Positions 6,777-13,667 of a stretch of DNA of 21,054 bases are shown piece after piece. The stretch covers positions 1 to 21,054 of IMG/VR virus record IMGVR_UViG_3300046005_002772, one strand, 5' to 3'. The position numbers were made by a program, and so were the translations under genes. This stretch comes from a virus. The notes under the pieces are model-generated. The model had not been told where the DNA came from. It saw only the letters and a program-made list of their open reading frames with translations, and made no database searches. Within the stretch, counting starts at the first letter, position 1. Every line of letters begins with the position of its first letter.

Positions 6777-7220
6777 TTATTTTGGTGTAGAACCTCTTAG
6801 GTAATCTTCTAATGCTATTCTAGATTTTATTGCAAATAACATGTGATCAACGGTTTGCATCGTTTGATCCATATATTTTCTATGGTTCTCGACTAATTCC
6901 ATTTTTTCCACTATATCAGTTAAATCCCCATCAATTAATGTAGTTTTTTCAGTAGCGCCATATCTTATATTATTATTTTCAGAATATTCTCTTAATTTTT
7001 TAGCTTTTTCTACTTTATACTTAGTATTTAATTTTGAAATTATCCCTGCTAGTTTATAACTATACTCAAGTAAGATCTGTCTATTGCTAAACATATCAAC
7101 TTGCGCTTCTCCCAACGTATGTATATCCTTTATTTTGGAAGCTAATATTTGTATTTTTTCTTTCCAATCAGTCCTTTCTTCAGAAAATATTTGATGGAAA
7201 TCAGTTTTTTCAGTTGACAT
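6777..7220 (-). CDS. uvsY: UvsY-like recombination mediator
   Basis: 147 residues (T4 UvsY is 137). UvsY helps load UvsX recombinase on gp32-coated ssDNA. Evidence is partly sequence and partly context. The C-terminal segment MLFAIKSRIALEDYLRG (about 126-142) resembles the T4 UvsY ending with AIKSRGFAIKHIQDMRAFE. The middle has a Lys/Arg-rich helical stretch followed by a polar GDxTDIVEKxELVEN region, as in T4. The protein is predicted all-helical, which fits its known oligomeric coiled structure. It lies immediately upstream of UvsW, as in T4. The ATG is preceded by an A-rich leader. UvsX itself is not in the window. Confidence 0.82.
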   Translation of the reverse strand: MSTEKTDFHQIFSEERTDWKEKIQILASKIKDIHTLGEAQVDMFSNRQILLEYSYKLAGIISKLNTKYKVEKAKKLREYSENNNIRYGATEKTTLIDGDLTDIVEKMELVENHRKYMDQTMQTVDHMLFAIKSRIALEDYLRGSTPK

Positions 7221-7221
7221 T

Positions 7222-7455
7222 TTAAAATAGTTTATTTTTGTTATTTTTATTTACTCTTGGTTTTCCTACATTTATTACGTTTGCTTCTAGATTTAATGGT
7301 TTCTTTTTATCAACAGGATCCTTTATTATCGGATCATCGAAATCTAAATCTACATCAGCTAATCTATCATCTAACATCTTAATTGGAAACTTTAACTTAG
7401 GCATCTGCTCCTCAGATAATCGTTTCTCCCACTCATTAGTAATATCAGTTCCCAT
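7222..7455 (-). CDS. Hypothetical acidic 77-aa protein
   Basis: Not recognised. It starts MGTDITNEWEKRLSEEQMPK, has a strongly acidic centre (DDRLADVDLDFDDPIIKDP) and ends in a basic Asn/Lys-rich tail (KPRVNKNNKNKLF), so it is probably largely disordered. It is packed between primase (its ATG is 2 bases after the primase stop) and UvsY (its stop is 1 base before the UvsY ATG), which implies co-transcription with the replication genes. The charge split suggests a protein-interaction peptide, for example with a replication or recombination factor, but this is inference only. Confidence 0.6.
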   Translation of the reverse strand: MGTDITNEWEKRLSEEQMPKLKFPIKMLDDRLADVDLDFDDPIIKDPVDKKKPLNLEANVINVGKPRVNKNNKNKLF

Positions 7456-7457
7456 AC

Positions 7458-8522
7458 TTATGCATTTATGAAATATCCTATATCTAATATATCATTAGTA
7501 AAATATTGATCAAGTCTTTTAATTTTTTTCCCTAGCTTTCTAAGGTGAATCACTAAATCATTTAAATCCCATTTTCTATTTTTTGTTATATTATTTTCTT
7601 CCAAGAATTTTCCCCAGTTAAAAACTGTTTCGCCATTACCTAAAAGCTCCATGCTTTTGCCTATTCCTGCTTTATCCCAATCGTACCAATATCTTTTATT
7701 CTCTATATCAAAGGGAAACCTATTTTCTATTGAACACATTCCAACCGAATTTGGCCAAAGCCACGAATCCATTGGCCCTTCAAATACAGTAACCTCTAAT
7801 CCAAAATCTAAATCTCCTATACCAAATACATTGGATATAGGATCAACGCTTCTTGCTTTTTCTAATATTTCTATATCCTTAATTCCTAAAAGCTTTTCAT
7901 ATATCCCGCTTAATTTATAAGTTAGATATTTGGAAGATCCATTTATGGAATGCATATTTCTTACTTGCAGACCCAGTATTTTATTAGATGGGGTTAGATT
8001 AAAAAGGAAAAGTTTTTCCTTTTTTGGATCCCAAGCAAATTTTCTATCTGGTTTTTGATATCTCCTTGTTACATATCTATTGATAGAAGAGCCTGATATC
8101 TCCTGCAATCTAAGTTTAGCCATAAATGCATCTCTATCTATTAATATATCGCTTATGTCATTATCAAAGAAAAAACTAATATCAATTTTTCCATATGATG
8201 ATTTATGTTTAGCATGATTCGTATCGATTATAGATTTCATCTCATCCTTTTCGTCGTCGCTAAATGTATCATACACAGAAAAATCCTTAAACATATTAGT
8301 CGAATTCTTATAGATACCACAACCCCCGTTATAGCATTTATAAGCTAATGTATCAAGATAGAAATTACCTCTCTTCTTTTTACCATCCTTAGAATCGCCA
8401 CAATATGGGCAAGAAAAATTTAAACGATTACCAGCTTTATAAATAATTTGCTTATTGTGATCATTTTTAAATTCCTTTGCAAGAATAATTCTTATACTTT
8501 CCTCTAATTTATCGATTTGCAT
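7458..8522 (-). CDS. T4 gp61-type DNA primase
   Basis: 354 residues (T4 gp61 is 342). Primases of this class synthesise RNA primers for lagging-strand replication with the gp41 helicase. The N-terminal zinc-binding domain has CPYC (Cys38, Cys41) and CYNGGC (Cys63, Cys68), spaced as in a CHC2/zinc-ribbon primase. The Toprim core has the acidic motif FEGPMDS (247-253, Glu248) and the second metal motif WYDWDKAG (279-286, Asp281, Asp283). Between them lies the RNAP-like basic region (VTRRYQKPDRKFAWDP, 151-166). The C-terminal DLNDLVIHLRK and DQYFTND are unassigned. The gene follows gp32 but is separated from it by an intrinsic terminator 13 bases before its ATG, so its expression probably depends on read-through or a promoter inside gp32. 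Confidence 0.9.
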   Translation of the reverse strand: MQIDKLEESIRIILAKEFKNDHNKQIIYKAGNRLNFSCPYCGDSKDGKKKRGNFYLDTLAYKCYNGGCGIYKNSTNMFKDFSVYDTFSDDEKDEMKSIIDTNHAKHKSSYGKIDISFFFDNDISDILIDRDAFMAKLRLQEISGSSINRYVTRRYQKPDRKFAWDPKKEKLFLFNLTPSNKILGLQVRNMHSINGSSKYLTYKLSGIYEKLLGIKDIEILEKARSVDPISNVFGIGDLDFGLEVTVFEGPMDSWLWPNSVGMCSIENRFPFDIENKRYWYDWDKAGIGKSMELLGNGETVFNWGKFLEENNITKNRKWDLNDLVIHLRKLGKKIKRLDQYFTNDILDIGYFINA

Positions 8523-8535
8523 ATGTAATATTATG

Positions 8536-8563
8536 AAAAAGGGATAGCTGTAATACTATCCCT
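8536..8563 (-). terminator. Intrinsic terminator after gp32
   Basis: On the minus strand an 8-bp perfect stem (AGGGATAG at 8563-8556 pairing with CTATCCCT at 8547-8540, loop of 8 bases) leads into a U-tract of five (8540-8536). This is a textbook intrinsic terminator for the gp32 transcript, 23 bases beyond the gp32 stop. The downstream primase ATG is only 13 bases past the U-tract. Confidence 0.88.
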
Positions 8564-8585
8564 CTATGTATATCAGTAATAAATA

Positions 8586-9554
8586 TTATAGATCACCGTA
8601 TAAATCTTCTAAAGAAGAAGATGTATTGCTTACAGCAGGTGCTGGTGCTGCTACATCCTTATCATATGATGTCTCTGTAGATGAACTATAGATATCCTGT
8701 GAAGAAGTAGGAGTACTTGCTCTTTCAGTTACTACTGCAGCAGGTTGAGTTCTAGCATTAGATACACCACCAAGTATTTCATTTACTACTCTTTGTTCAG
8801 GAACACTATTTTTAATAGTAGTTATGATTTTATCGTTAAGTGTATCATCCCAATCTTTATATTCATATGATAATAGATTTTTTGGACCTTCATTTACATA
8901 TGCTATAATAGATGCCATATCTTCTTTTGTTTTTTGCATAGGTTTACCACCTACTTTAATTGGCGATTTACCTTTATCCCCAACAAATGAACAAAGATCG
9001 TAATTATTCCAATCACCTACTTTTCTAACTTTCAAAGAAAGTTCTCTACCATCAAAAAGATCAAAAGGATTACAAGTTTCACCATATGTAGGTTTTATCT
9101 GTGCTTCTATTAAATCGTTTATTTTTTTACCGAATTTAAATATTACCATTTTACCCTCTAATTCCGGACGATGTTTATCCTCAATTACTTGAACTATTGC
9201 ATAAAAATCTTCTTTTCTGGAAAAAGATTTTGATAATTCCTGATCTGCAGCAGAATGCGAATTCTTAAGTTTCCAGTATAAATCTTTTAATATAGATTTT
9301 TTACCAACCGTTGATGGGCAATCAGCAGTATAGCTGTCTCCTGTTACAGGATCTTTTAAAAATACATAAAATTTATGGATTTTTGATTTTTCTGGATTTT
9401 CCGCATTTGGTACGAATCTAATTAAAGATGTATAAACCCCGTCTTTTCCGTCTTCTGGATATGGTTTATAAAAATCATCCTTATCCCCTGATGTAATTGC
9501 TTTTGTTACGAATGCCTCTGCATCCAAATTGAAAATGTCTAAATTGTTGCTCAT
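8586..9554 (-). CDS. gp32-like single-stranded DNA-binding protein
   Basis: 322 residues (T4 gp32 is 301). It coats ssDNA and coordinates replication, recombination and repair. T4-family features: N-terminal region (1-30), then the OB-fold core from about 38 with YTSLIRFVPN and HKFYVFLKDPVTG (60-72). The conserved CNPFDLFDGRELSLKVRKVG follows (161-180), then DLCSFVGDKGKSP. A Ser/Thr/Ala/Pro-rich linker leads to an acidic C-terminal tail (SSSLEDLYGDL) typical for binding partner proteins. Odd point: the T4 zinc-binding ligands (His64, Cys77, Cys87, Cys90) are not all present. Only Cys79 is near the expected place and there is no CxxC, so the zinc site is probably lost. The leader is long, A-rich and carries three 11-bp repeats. 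Confidence 0.93.
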   Translation of the reverse strand: MSNNLDIFNLDAEAFVTKAITSGDKDDFYKPYPEDGKDGVYTSLIRFVPNAENPEKSKIHKFYVFLKDPVTGDSYTADCPSTVGKKSILKDLYWKLKNSHSAADQELSKSFSRKEDFYAIVQVIEDKHRPELEGKMVIFKFGKKINDLIEAQIKPTYGETCNPFDLFDGRELSLKVRKVGDWNNYDLCSFVGDKGKSPIKVGGKPMQKTKEDMASIIAYVNEGPKNLLSYEYKDWDDTLNDKIITTIKNSVPEQRVVNEILGGVSNARTQPAAVVTERASTPTSSQDIYSSSTETSYDKDVAAPAPAVSNTSSSLEDLYGDL

Positions 9555-9931
9555 GTTTTTAAATTTTTTTTGTTTACTCTTTTTTTACTCTTTTTTTACT
9601 CTTTGTTTCTTTTATTTAACATATAATCAAAAAAAAATTTCATTGATGCAGAAAACATCGATGAAACATCTATTTGAAGGAATCCTTCTTCAAGCCAATT
9701 AAAGAACTAGCTTTTACCAATAAAAAGTCTAATGACAATATACAAATTTCTATATAATATTTTAAATTTACCATCAATTTCATAAAATTACCTTTAATAC
9801 CTTTTAATTACTCTAAATATATTCTCTTAATATAATACTGTATAAATCATATTTGTTTCATACTTAGTATATATCTATTTTATATCAAAAAAATGTTGGT
9901 TTGTGTGAAATAAACGCAAGATATATATAAA
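9555..9931. other. Divergent intergenic region between gp32 and the RuvC-like gene
   Basis: 377 bases with no convincing gene; the longest plus-strand frame with an ATG is about 18 codons (9646-9702). The region must hold the start signals for gp32 (minus) and the resolvase (plus). Visible contents are a triple 11-bp repeat (9573-9605), a hairpin-forming inverted repeat TTGAAG/CTTCAA (9674-9679 and 9688-9693, loop of 8), and runs of A and T. No match to the Bacteroidota promoter (TTG, then TAnnTTTG) or to a sigma-70 pair was convincing on either strand. Confidence 0.6.
9573..9605 (-). repeat. Triple 11-bp tandem repeat in the gp32 leader
   Basis: The plus strand reads TTTACTCTTTT three times in tandem (9573-9583, 9584-9594, 9595-9605, the last with one change). 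On the gp32 mRNA this is a purine-rich, unstructured AAAAGAGTAAA ladder that ends 18 bases before the ATG. Unstructured A-rich RNA next to the start codon is how T4 gp32 mRNA is bound and repressed by its own protein. The same could apply here, but that is inference. Confidence 0.75.
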
Positions 9932-10594
9932 ATGAAAACATATATAGGAATAGATTTTAGTTTAAATTCTACAGGAATTTGCATCATCAGGGAAGAAAAA
10001 ATAAAGGTAATCTCCATATTTAAAACTGATGTAATAATAGACAACATGTTTACCAAACCTGGATTTTTTAAGGAGCTTAAAAAATGTCAGGATCTTAATA
10101 TGATAATTTCAAATAAAATTGTATGGGATACAGATGATTATGCGGAAAAAGAAAGATATAAAATAGTATCGTTTATAAAATTAGCGGATTCCATATTAGA
10201 ATCTATTATGAATGATATTGATACAAATGATGATGTATTTGTTGCTATAGAAGGATTAGCATTTGGATCATCAGGAAATTCGTTGATTGATATATCGATG
10301 GCAACAGGTATATTAAGAAGAGAAATTATAACTACTATGCTAAATAATAAAAGTGAAAATTTCTATGTTTTTCCTCCAACTACTGTAAAGAAATTTGCGG
10401 GTAAAGGCTCGTTTAAAAAAATAGATATGTTTAATTCATTAATAGAATCAAATAATCCAGATTCAGAATTTATAGACTTCATTGGAAAAAATAAAGGTTT
10501 AGTAACTACACCAAAGGGAATAGTTAAAAAACCAGTAGAAGATATAGTAGATTCGATTTGGATTGCTAAGTTATTAAAGAATAGATTAGATTAA
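9932..10594 (+). CDS. RuvC-like Holliday junction resolvase
   Basis: 220 residues, the only plus-strand gene. RuvC-family enzymes are dimeric RNase H-fold nucleases that cut four-way junctions using two metals. Motifs: MKTYIGIDFSLNSTG with the first catalytic Asp8, VFVAIEGLAFG with Glu107, PPTTVKKFAGKGSFKK (148-163, the RuvC-typical P..VKK...G.G.K DNA-contact stretch) and PVEDIVDSIW with Asp204 and Asp207 as candidate remaining ligands. No signal or membrane segment. It is AT-rich like its neighbours. It faces gp32 and shares its intergenic region, so both could be co-regulated. Its stop is 2 bases from the stop of the convergent gene at 10597. T4 uses the unrelated endonuclease VII (gp49) for junctions, so this resolvase type differs from T4's. 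Confidence 0.9.
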   Translation: MKTYIGIDFSLNSTGICIIREEKIKVISIFKTDVIIDNMFTKPGFFKELKKCQDLNMIISNKIVWDTDDYAEKERYKIVSFIKLADSILESIMNDIDTNDDVFVAIEGLAFGSSGNSLIDISMATGILRREIITTMLNNKSENFYVFPPTTVKKFAGKGSFKKIDMFNSLIESNNPDSEFIDFIGKNKGLVTTPKGIVKKPVEDIVDSIWIAKLLKNRLD

Positions 10595-10596
10595 TA

Positions 10597-10833
10597 TTAT
10601 TTATCTATTCCCTCTTTTTGTCCAACAGATCCAGTATACCCGTATTCTTTGGATAATTTAGTATAGCATGCTTTCATTTGTTCGTCGCTTAAACAATTTA
10701 CTATATCATTTAGCACTCTTTGATCATTACCAGAAGCAGCAATAAGAAGATTTTTCATATGATCTTTCTCGCTATATAATACCTGACCATATTTCATTTC
10801 GTTTAGTTCAGTTAATTTTGTGAATGTTTTCAT
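10597..10833 (-). CDS. Hypothetical 78-aa protein with capsid-targeting-like N-terminus
   Basis: Unknown function. The N-terminus MKTFTKLTELNEM fits the shared peptide: short, basic, hydrophobic residues spaced by three, ending in L-N-E. This satisfies the T4 gp21 (L/I)-x-E rule and gives a propeptide of 12 residues. The remaining 66 residues look helical (HMKNLLIAASGNDQRVLNDIVNCL, then DEQMKACYTKLSKEYGY) with a disordered tail. It is the last gene of the tail/structural series and converges with the RuvC-like gene. A TATAAATA sequence 17 bases before the ATG suggests a late promoter of its own, which would fit a head-packaged protein. Confidence 0.68.
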   Translation of the reverse strand: MKTFTKLTELNEMKYGQVLYSEKDHMKNLLIAASGNDQRVLNDIVNCLSDEQMKACYTKLSKEYGYTGSVGQKEGIDK

Positions 10834-10850
10834 TTATTGATTAGTTAGTT

Positions 10851-10858
10851 TATTTATA
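10851..10858 (-). promoter_or_regulatory. Possible T4-type late promoter
   Basis: Minus-strand TATAAATA, identical to the T4 late promoter core, lies in the short gap between the tail-tube-like gene and the 78-aa gene, 17 bases before the latter's ATG, leaving about 10 bases of leader after a start site 6-7 bases downstream. Several chance matches of this 8-mer are expected in AT-rich sequence, so only its position supports it. Confidence 0.38.
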
Positions 10859-10862
10859 TATC

Positions 10863-11411
10863 TTATTTTGCTTCTAAAAATACATCCATATAGTTACATT
10901 TAAATCCTACACCAAATTGGCTAAATTGAGGATTATTAGAAGCATAGTTTAATTCGATTTCTGTCAAGGATGTTAATATAACTTCCTTAAACGTAATAGA
11001 AGTAACTATATTTCCCTCGTTATCCATTATACGAATAGGTAAATTCTGAATAAATAATGAATCGTTGATGAAATTTAAAAAATGCAACAGCGTATCCATC
11101 ATTATAAAATAATTTATAAAGCCATCAACCATTTTAAATCTAATCTCAAATTCATGACTGAATAAATCCTGTACCGGGGTAGCACTTTTATATGATATTT
11201 TTTTACCCAAATTTCTGGTCTGTTCAACAGTATCTATCGTCATCCCAGGTATTCCCACTGATTGTATGGTACTATTAATATAGTTATCCACTGTATCAAA
11301 TGGAATTGGTTGTCTCTTAATATACGGAAGATATTTATCAACCACAGTCTTAGGAAAAAACCCCCTTGGGAATACAAAATAAAAACTACTAGATTTTGGA
11401 TTTAATAACAT
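10863..11411 (-). CDS. Tail-tube-like structural protein (T4 gp19/gp54 fold candidate)
   Basis: 182 residues, soluble, beta-rich. Features that recall the tail-tube/tube-initiator fold: an N-terminal SSFYFVFPRG strand; GIPGMTIDTVEQTRNLGKK (about 53-71), resembling the 'aLPg' segment and the following loop of tail-tube proteins; FSHEFEIRFKMVDGFINYFIMM (84-105), a long strand leading into a helix; and a final GFKCNYMDVFLEAK strand, as in gp19-like ends. In T4-like phages this fold occurs in gp19 (tube), gp54 and gp48 (tube base). The match is by layout only. Its neighbours are the 746-residue structural protein upstream and the 78-residue protein downstream. Confident that it is a virion structural gene, less so of the exact role. 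Confidence 0.6.
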   Translation of the reverse strand: MLLNPKSSSFYFVFPRGFFPKTVVDKYLPYIKRQPIPFDTVDNYINSTIQSVGIPGMTIDTVEQTRNLGKKISYKSATPVQDLFSHEFEIRFKMVDGFINYFIMMDTLLHFLNFINDSLFIQNLPIRIMDNEGNIVTSITFKEVILTSLTEIELNYASNNPQFSQFGVGFKCNYMDVFLEAK

Positions 11412-11417
11412 TTATAT

Positions 11418-13658
11418 TTACAATTTTTTGATTATTTTTTTTACCTTACCAAGTAAGCCACCTCTAGTTCTAGCTTTTGTTACTACAGCATCTATCGAAG
11501 TTTGTGTTAATATACCTTTACTAGCAGCAGCTATATCAGCTGCAGTTAATCCAGGGTATTTTATATATCCAGGTTTTCCTTCTGTTGTAAAGTATTTTAA
11601 AATAGTAACATCCGCCCAACCAAGAGCTTTATATCCGGCCATCTCCGCACTTAATGCTGCTATTAATGCAGCACCTTTCAGGGTATCAAAGAAATTACCG
11701 GTAGAGGTATCACCAGTGGTACCACCTGATGTACCTGCCGGGGTAATATTTTTAATTATAGGTGAAGGAGCTTCCAAAATAGGAGCTTCCACCGGAACCG
11801 GTTGAATAACAGGACACGGCCCTGTTATGCCAGGGGTTTCTATAATATCAATTTCTCCCTGTTTTTTCCAATATCCCCAATACATAACAGAATTTGCATT
11901 ATTAGTCGATGTTGGTATTTTGTTTATATTGGTATAATTCGTGGTAGTAGCACTAACATCAGTGGAGCTAATAGTATTCGATATTATATTAGTTATAAAA
12001 AATCTTCTATCAGATAATTGCAATATTTGTGTGGATATGGTTTCATCTATTTTGAATGCTAATTCACCCAAATTTGGACTTGCCAGATTATTATCTTTTA
12101 ATGCGCTAATCTGTATTTTTTTTCCGACGTTATCTATAAATGATATATTGAAATCTCCAGAACTAGTTAAATCTATCGGAATAGGATCACCCGAAATGCT
12201 ACTCTTGATGAATTTTAATTTAAAATAGTTATCAAATGGGGATACTATAATAGTTAATTTACCAGTACCGTATGCTATAGTAGTGGATTCAGTGGTATCT
12301 ATATTTAGGTTAGAATTAGTAAACGTTAGATTATTTAAAGTTACCGTAACATAATTCTGATCAATAAAAACATTAGTATATTTTACTATTTCTCTCGGTC
12401 TAATAGCAGTACCTCCACCTAAGTTTATAGCAGGATGCGAATAAACCCGATTATAAATTTTTTGTACTTGTGGAAAATTACTAAGTTCTATAGGTGCTAT
12501 ATTAGTTCCCCATTGTGATGGACTGTTTGAGGTATATGCAGATATTCTTATTGTTCTACTCTGATCCTTGCTGTTAATTAATGTCATCGTATATCTTAGC
12601 ATAAAACTAGAAGCAACACCAGCATTTATTATGATTGGTCTATAGTAATTTGTTGTATCATATGCAGTGGTTTGTATAGATTCGAAATGGGAGGTTTGTA
12701 TAAGAGCAGCTCCAATTTGTTCAAATACCTCTATTTGATGGCTTAGATAATATGAATTACCTATAGAATTTTGAAATAATATGAAATCCTCGATAAATCC
12801 TTCATTATCAGTTGCATAATATTCATAAAATTGCCCTTTAGCTGATTCTTTAATAGTAGCTCCTATATTAGAAAATGGATCTTCCTCCTCTAATGAAAGA
12901 GTTGCTATTTTTGTTGTATTGTATTTTGCATATCCGTTATAATCATCGGTAGTTTCTACTTGCCATGCAGTTATTCTAATAGGTGCACCATAATAAAATC
13001 CAGTACCACTATAACTTATTAATCCTGCTAATGTACTTGGTTTAAAATAAGTAGATGCAACAAGATATTTGTCATTCATATCTTTTATATTTGGTATCTT
13101 TATTTCAAAATACTTATCATAGATATTTGATCCTATTTTTACTGGGCTTGGATTTAATGTATAATTTTGTTCGGTTCCTTTTTTAATTAATATTTGAGAT
13201 ACAGGCATATACGTAAGATTCTGATCCTGAAATTCAACCGACATAATTAGTCCATCTATATTTCCAAGATTATATCCAGCTCTTATATGATACCTAATAG
13301 TATCATACACAACAACGATATTAGAAGGAAATACTATTTCAACCTCATCTGTATTGGTTAATTCATCAGCATAATCATTAAATGGTATTATTAAATTAGA
13401 ATCTAAAGTAACAAATGAATTGGTACTCATTTTAACCACACTATTATCGCTCGTATTGTAAGTTATATCATAATCCCTGGTAGGATTATATATTTGCGGT
13501 ATACCCCCGTCAAATCCGTTTATTAGCTTATTGTACCCAACTGTATCAGGGCCAGTTTTAGTAGGATGTGTTTCCGGTTGTGGTTGATCAGCATATCTAT
13601 ATTCCATCAATAGATATGGTGTTATCTGAACGAATTTAGATGTTACGTCGTATGCCAT
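11418..13658 (-). CDS. Large structural protein with cationic C-terminal helix
   Basis: 746 residues, no recognised domain. Residues 1-630 are beta-rich with many Asn, Thr, Ser and Tyr (for example VEIVFPSNIVVVYDTIRYHI, IRITAWQVET, SFMLRYTMTLIN), as expected of a tail, baseplate or fibre protein. A Pro-rich stretch (PCPVIQPVPVEAPILEAPSP) precedes a Gly/Thr/Ser linker (about 641-656). A helical region follows (DTLKGAALIAALSAEMAGYK, 658-677), then a short domain (AADIAAASKGILTQTSIDAV, 706-725). The last 14 residues (GGLLGKVKKIIKKL) form a strongly basic amphipathic helix resembling membrane-active peptides. Its neighbours are the membrane-anchored protein upstream and the tail-tube-like protein downstream. 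The role is unknown. Confidence 0.7.
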   Translation of the reverse strand: MAYDVTSKFVQITPYLLMEYRYADQPQPETHPTKTGPDTVGYNKLINGFDGGIPQIYNPTRDYDITYNTSDNSVVKMSTNSFVTLDSNLIIPFNDYADELTNTDEVEIVFPSNIVVVYDTIRYHIRAGYNLGNIDGLIMSVEFQDQNLTYMPVSQILIKKGTEQNYTLNPSPVKIGSNIYDKYFEIKIPNIKDMNDKYLVASTYFKPSTLAGLISYSGTGFYYGAPIRITAWQVETTDDYNGYAKYNTTKIATLSLEEEDPFSNIGATIKESAKGQFYEYYATDNEGFIEDFILFQNSIGNSYYLSHQIEVFEQIGAALIQTSHFESIQTTAYDTTNYYRPIIINAGVASSFMLRYTMTLINSKDQSRTIRISAYTSNSPSQWGTNIAPIELSNFPQVQKIYNRVYSHPAINLGGGTAIRPREIVKYTNVFIDQNYVTVTLNNLTFTNSNLNIDTTESTTIAYGTGKLTIIVSPFDNYFKLKFIKSSISGDPIPIDLTSSGDFNISFIDNVGKKIQISALKDNNLASPNLGELAFKIDETISTQILQLSDRRFFITNIISNTISSTDVSATTTNYTNINKIPTSTNNANSVMYWGYWKKQGEIDIIETPGITGPCPVIQPVPVEAPILEAPSPIIKNITPAGTSGGTTGDTSTGNFFDTLKGAALIAALSAEMAGYKALGWADVTILKYFTTEGKPGYIKYPGLTAADIAAASKGILTQTSIDAVVTKARTRGGLLGKVKKIIKKL

Positions 13659-13667
13659 TTTTATTTT

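Noticed and set aside
9646-9702. Plus-strand 18-codon frame in the intergenic region
   Set aside because: Very short, with no leader and no similarity to anything recognised.
9840-9931. Bacteroidota-type promoter (TTG, TAnnTTTG) before the RuvC-like gene
   Set aside because: Only partial matches; the best -7 candidate, TTGGTTTG at about 9896, lacks the A and has no -33 partner at proper spacing.
10579-10610. 8-bp inverted repeat between the convergent RuvC-like and 78-aa genes as a bidirectional terminator
   Set aside because: The stem GAATAGAT/ATCTATTC is perfect, but the loop is 16 bases, the stem is AT-rich and the following T-run is offset by CCCTC, so it is not convincing.
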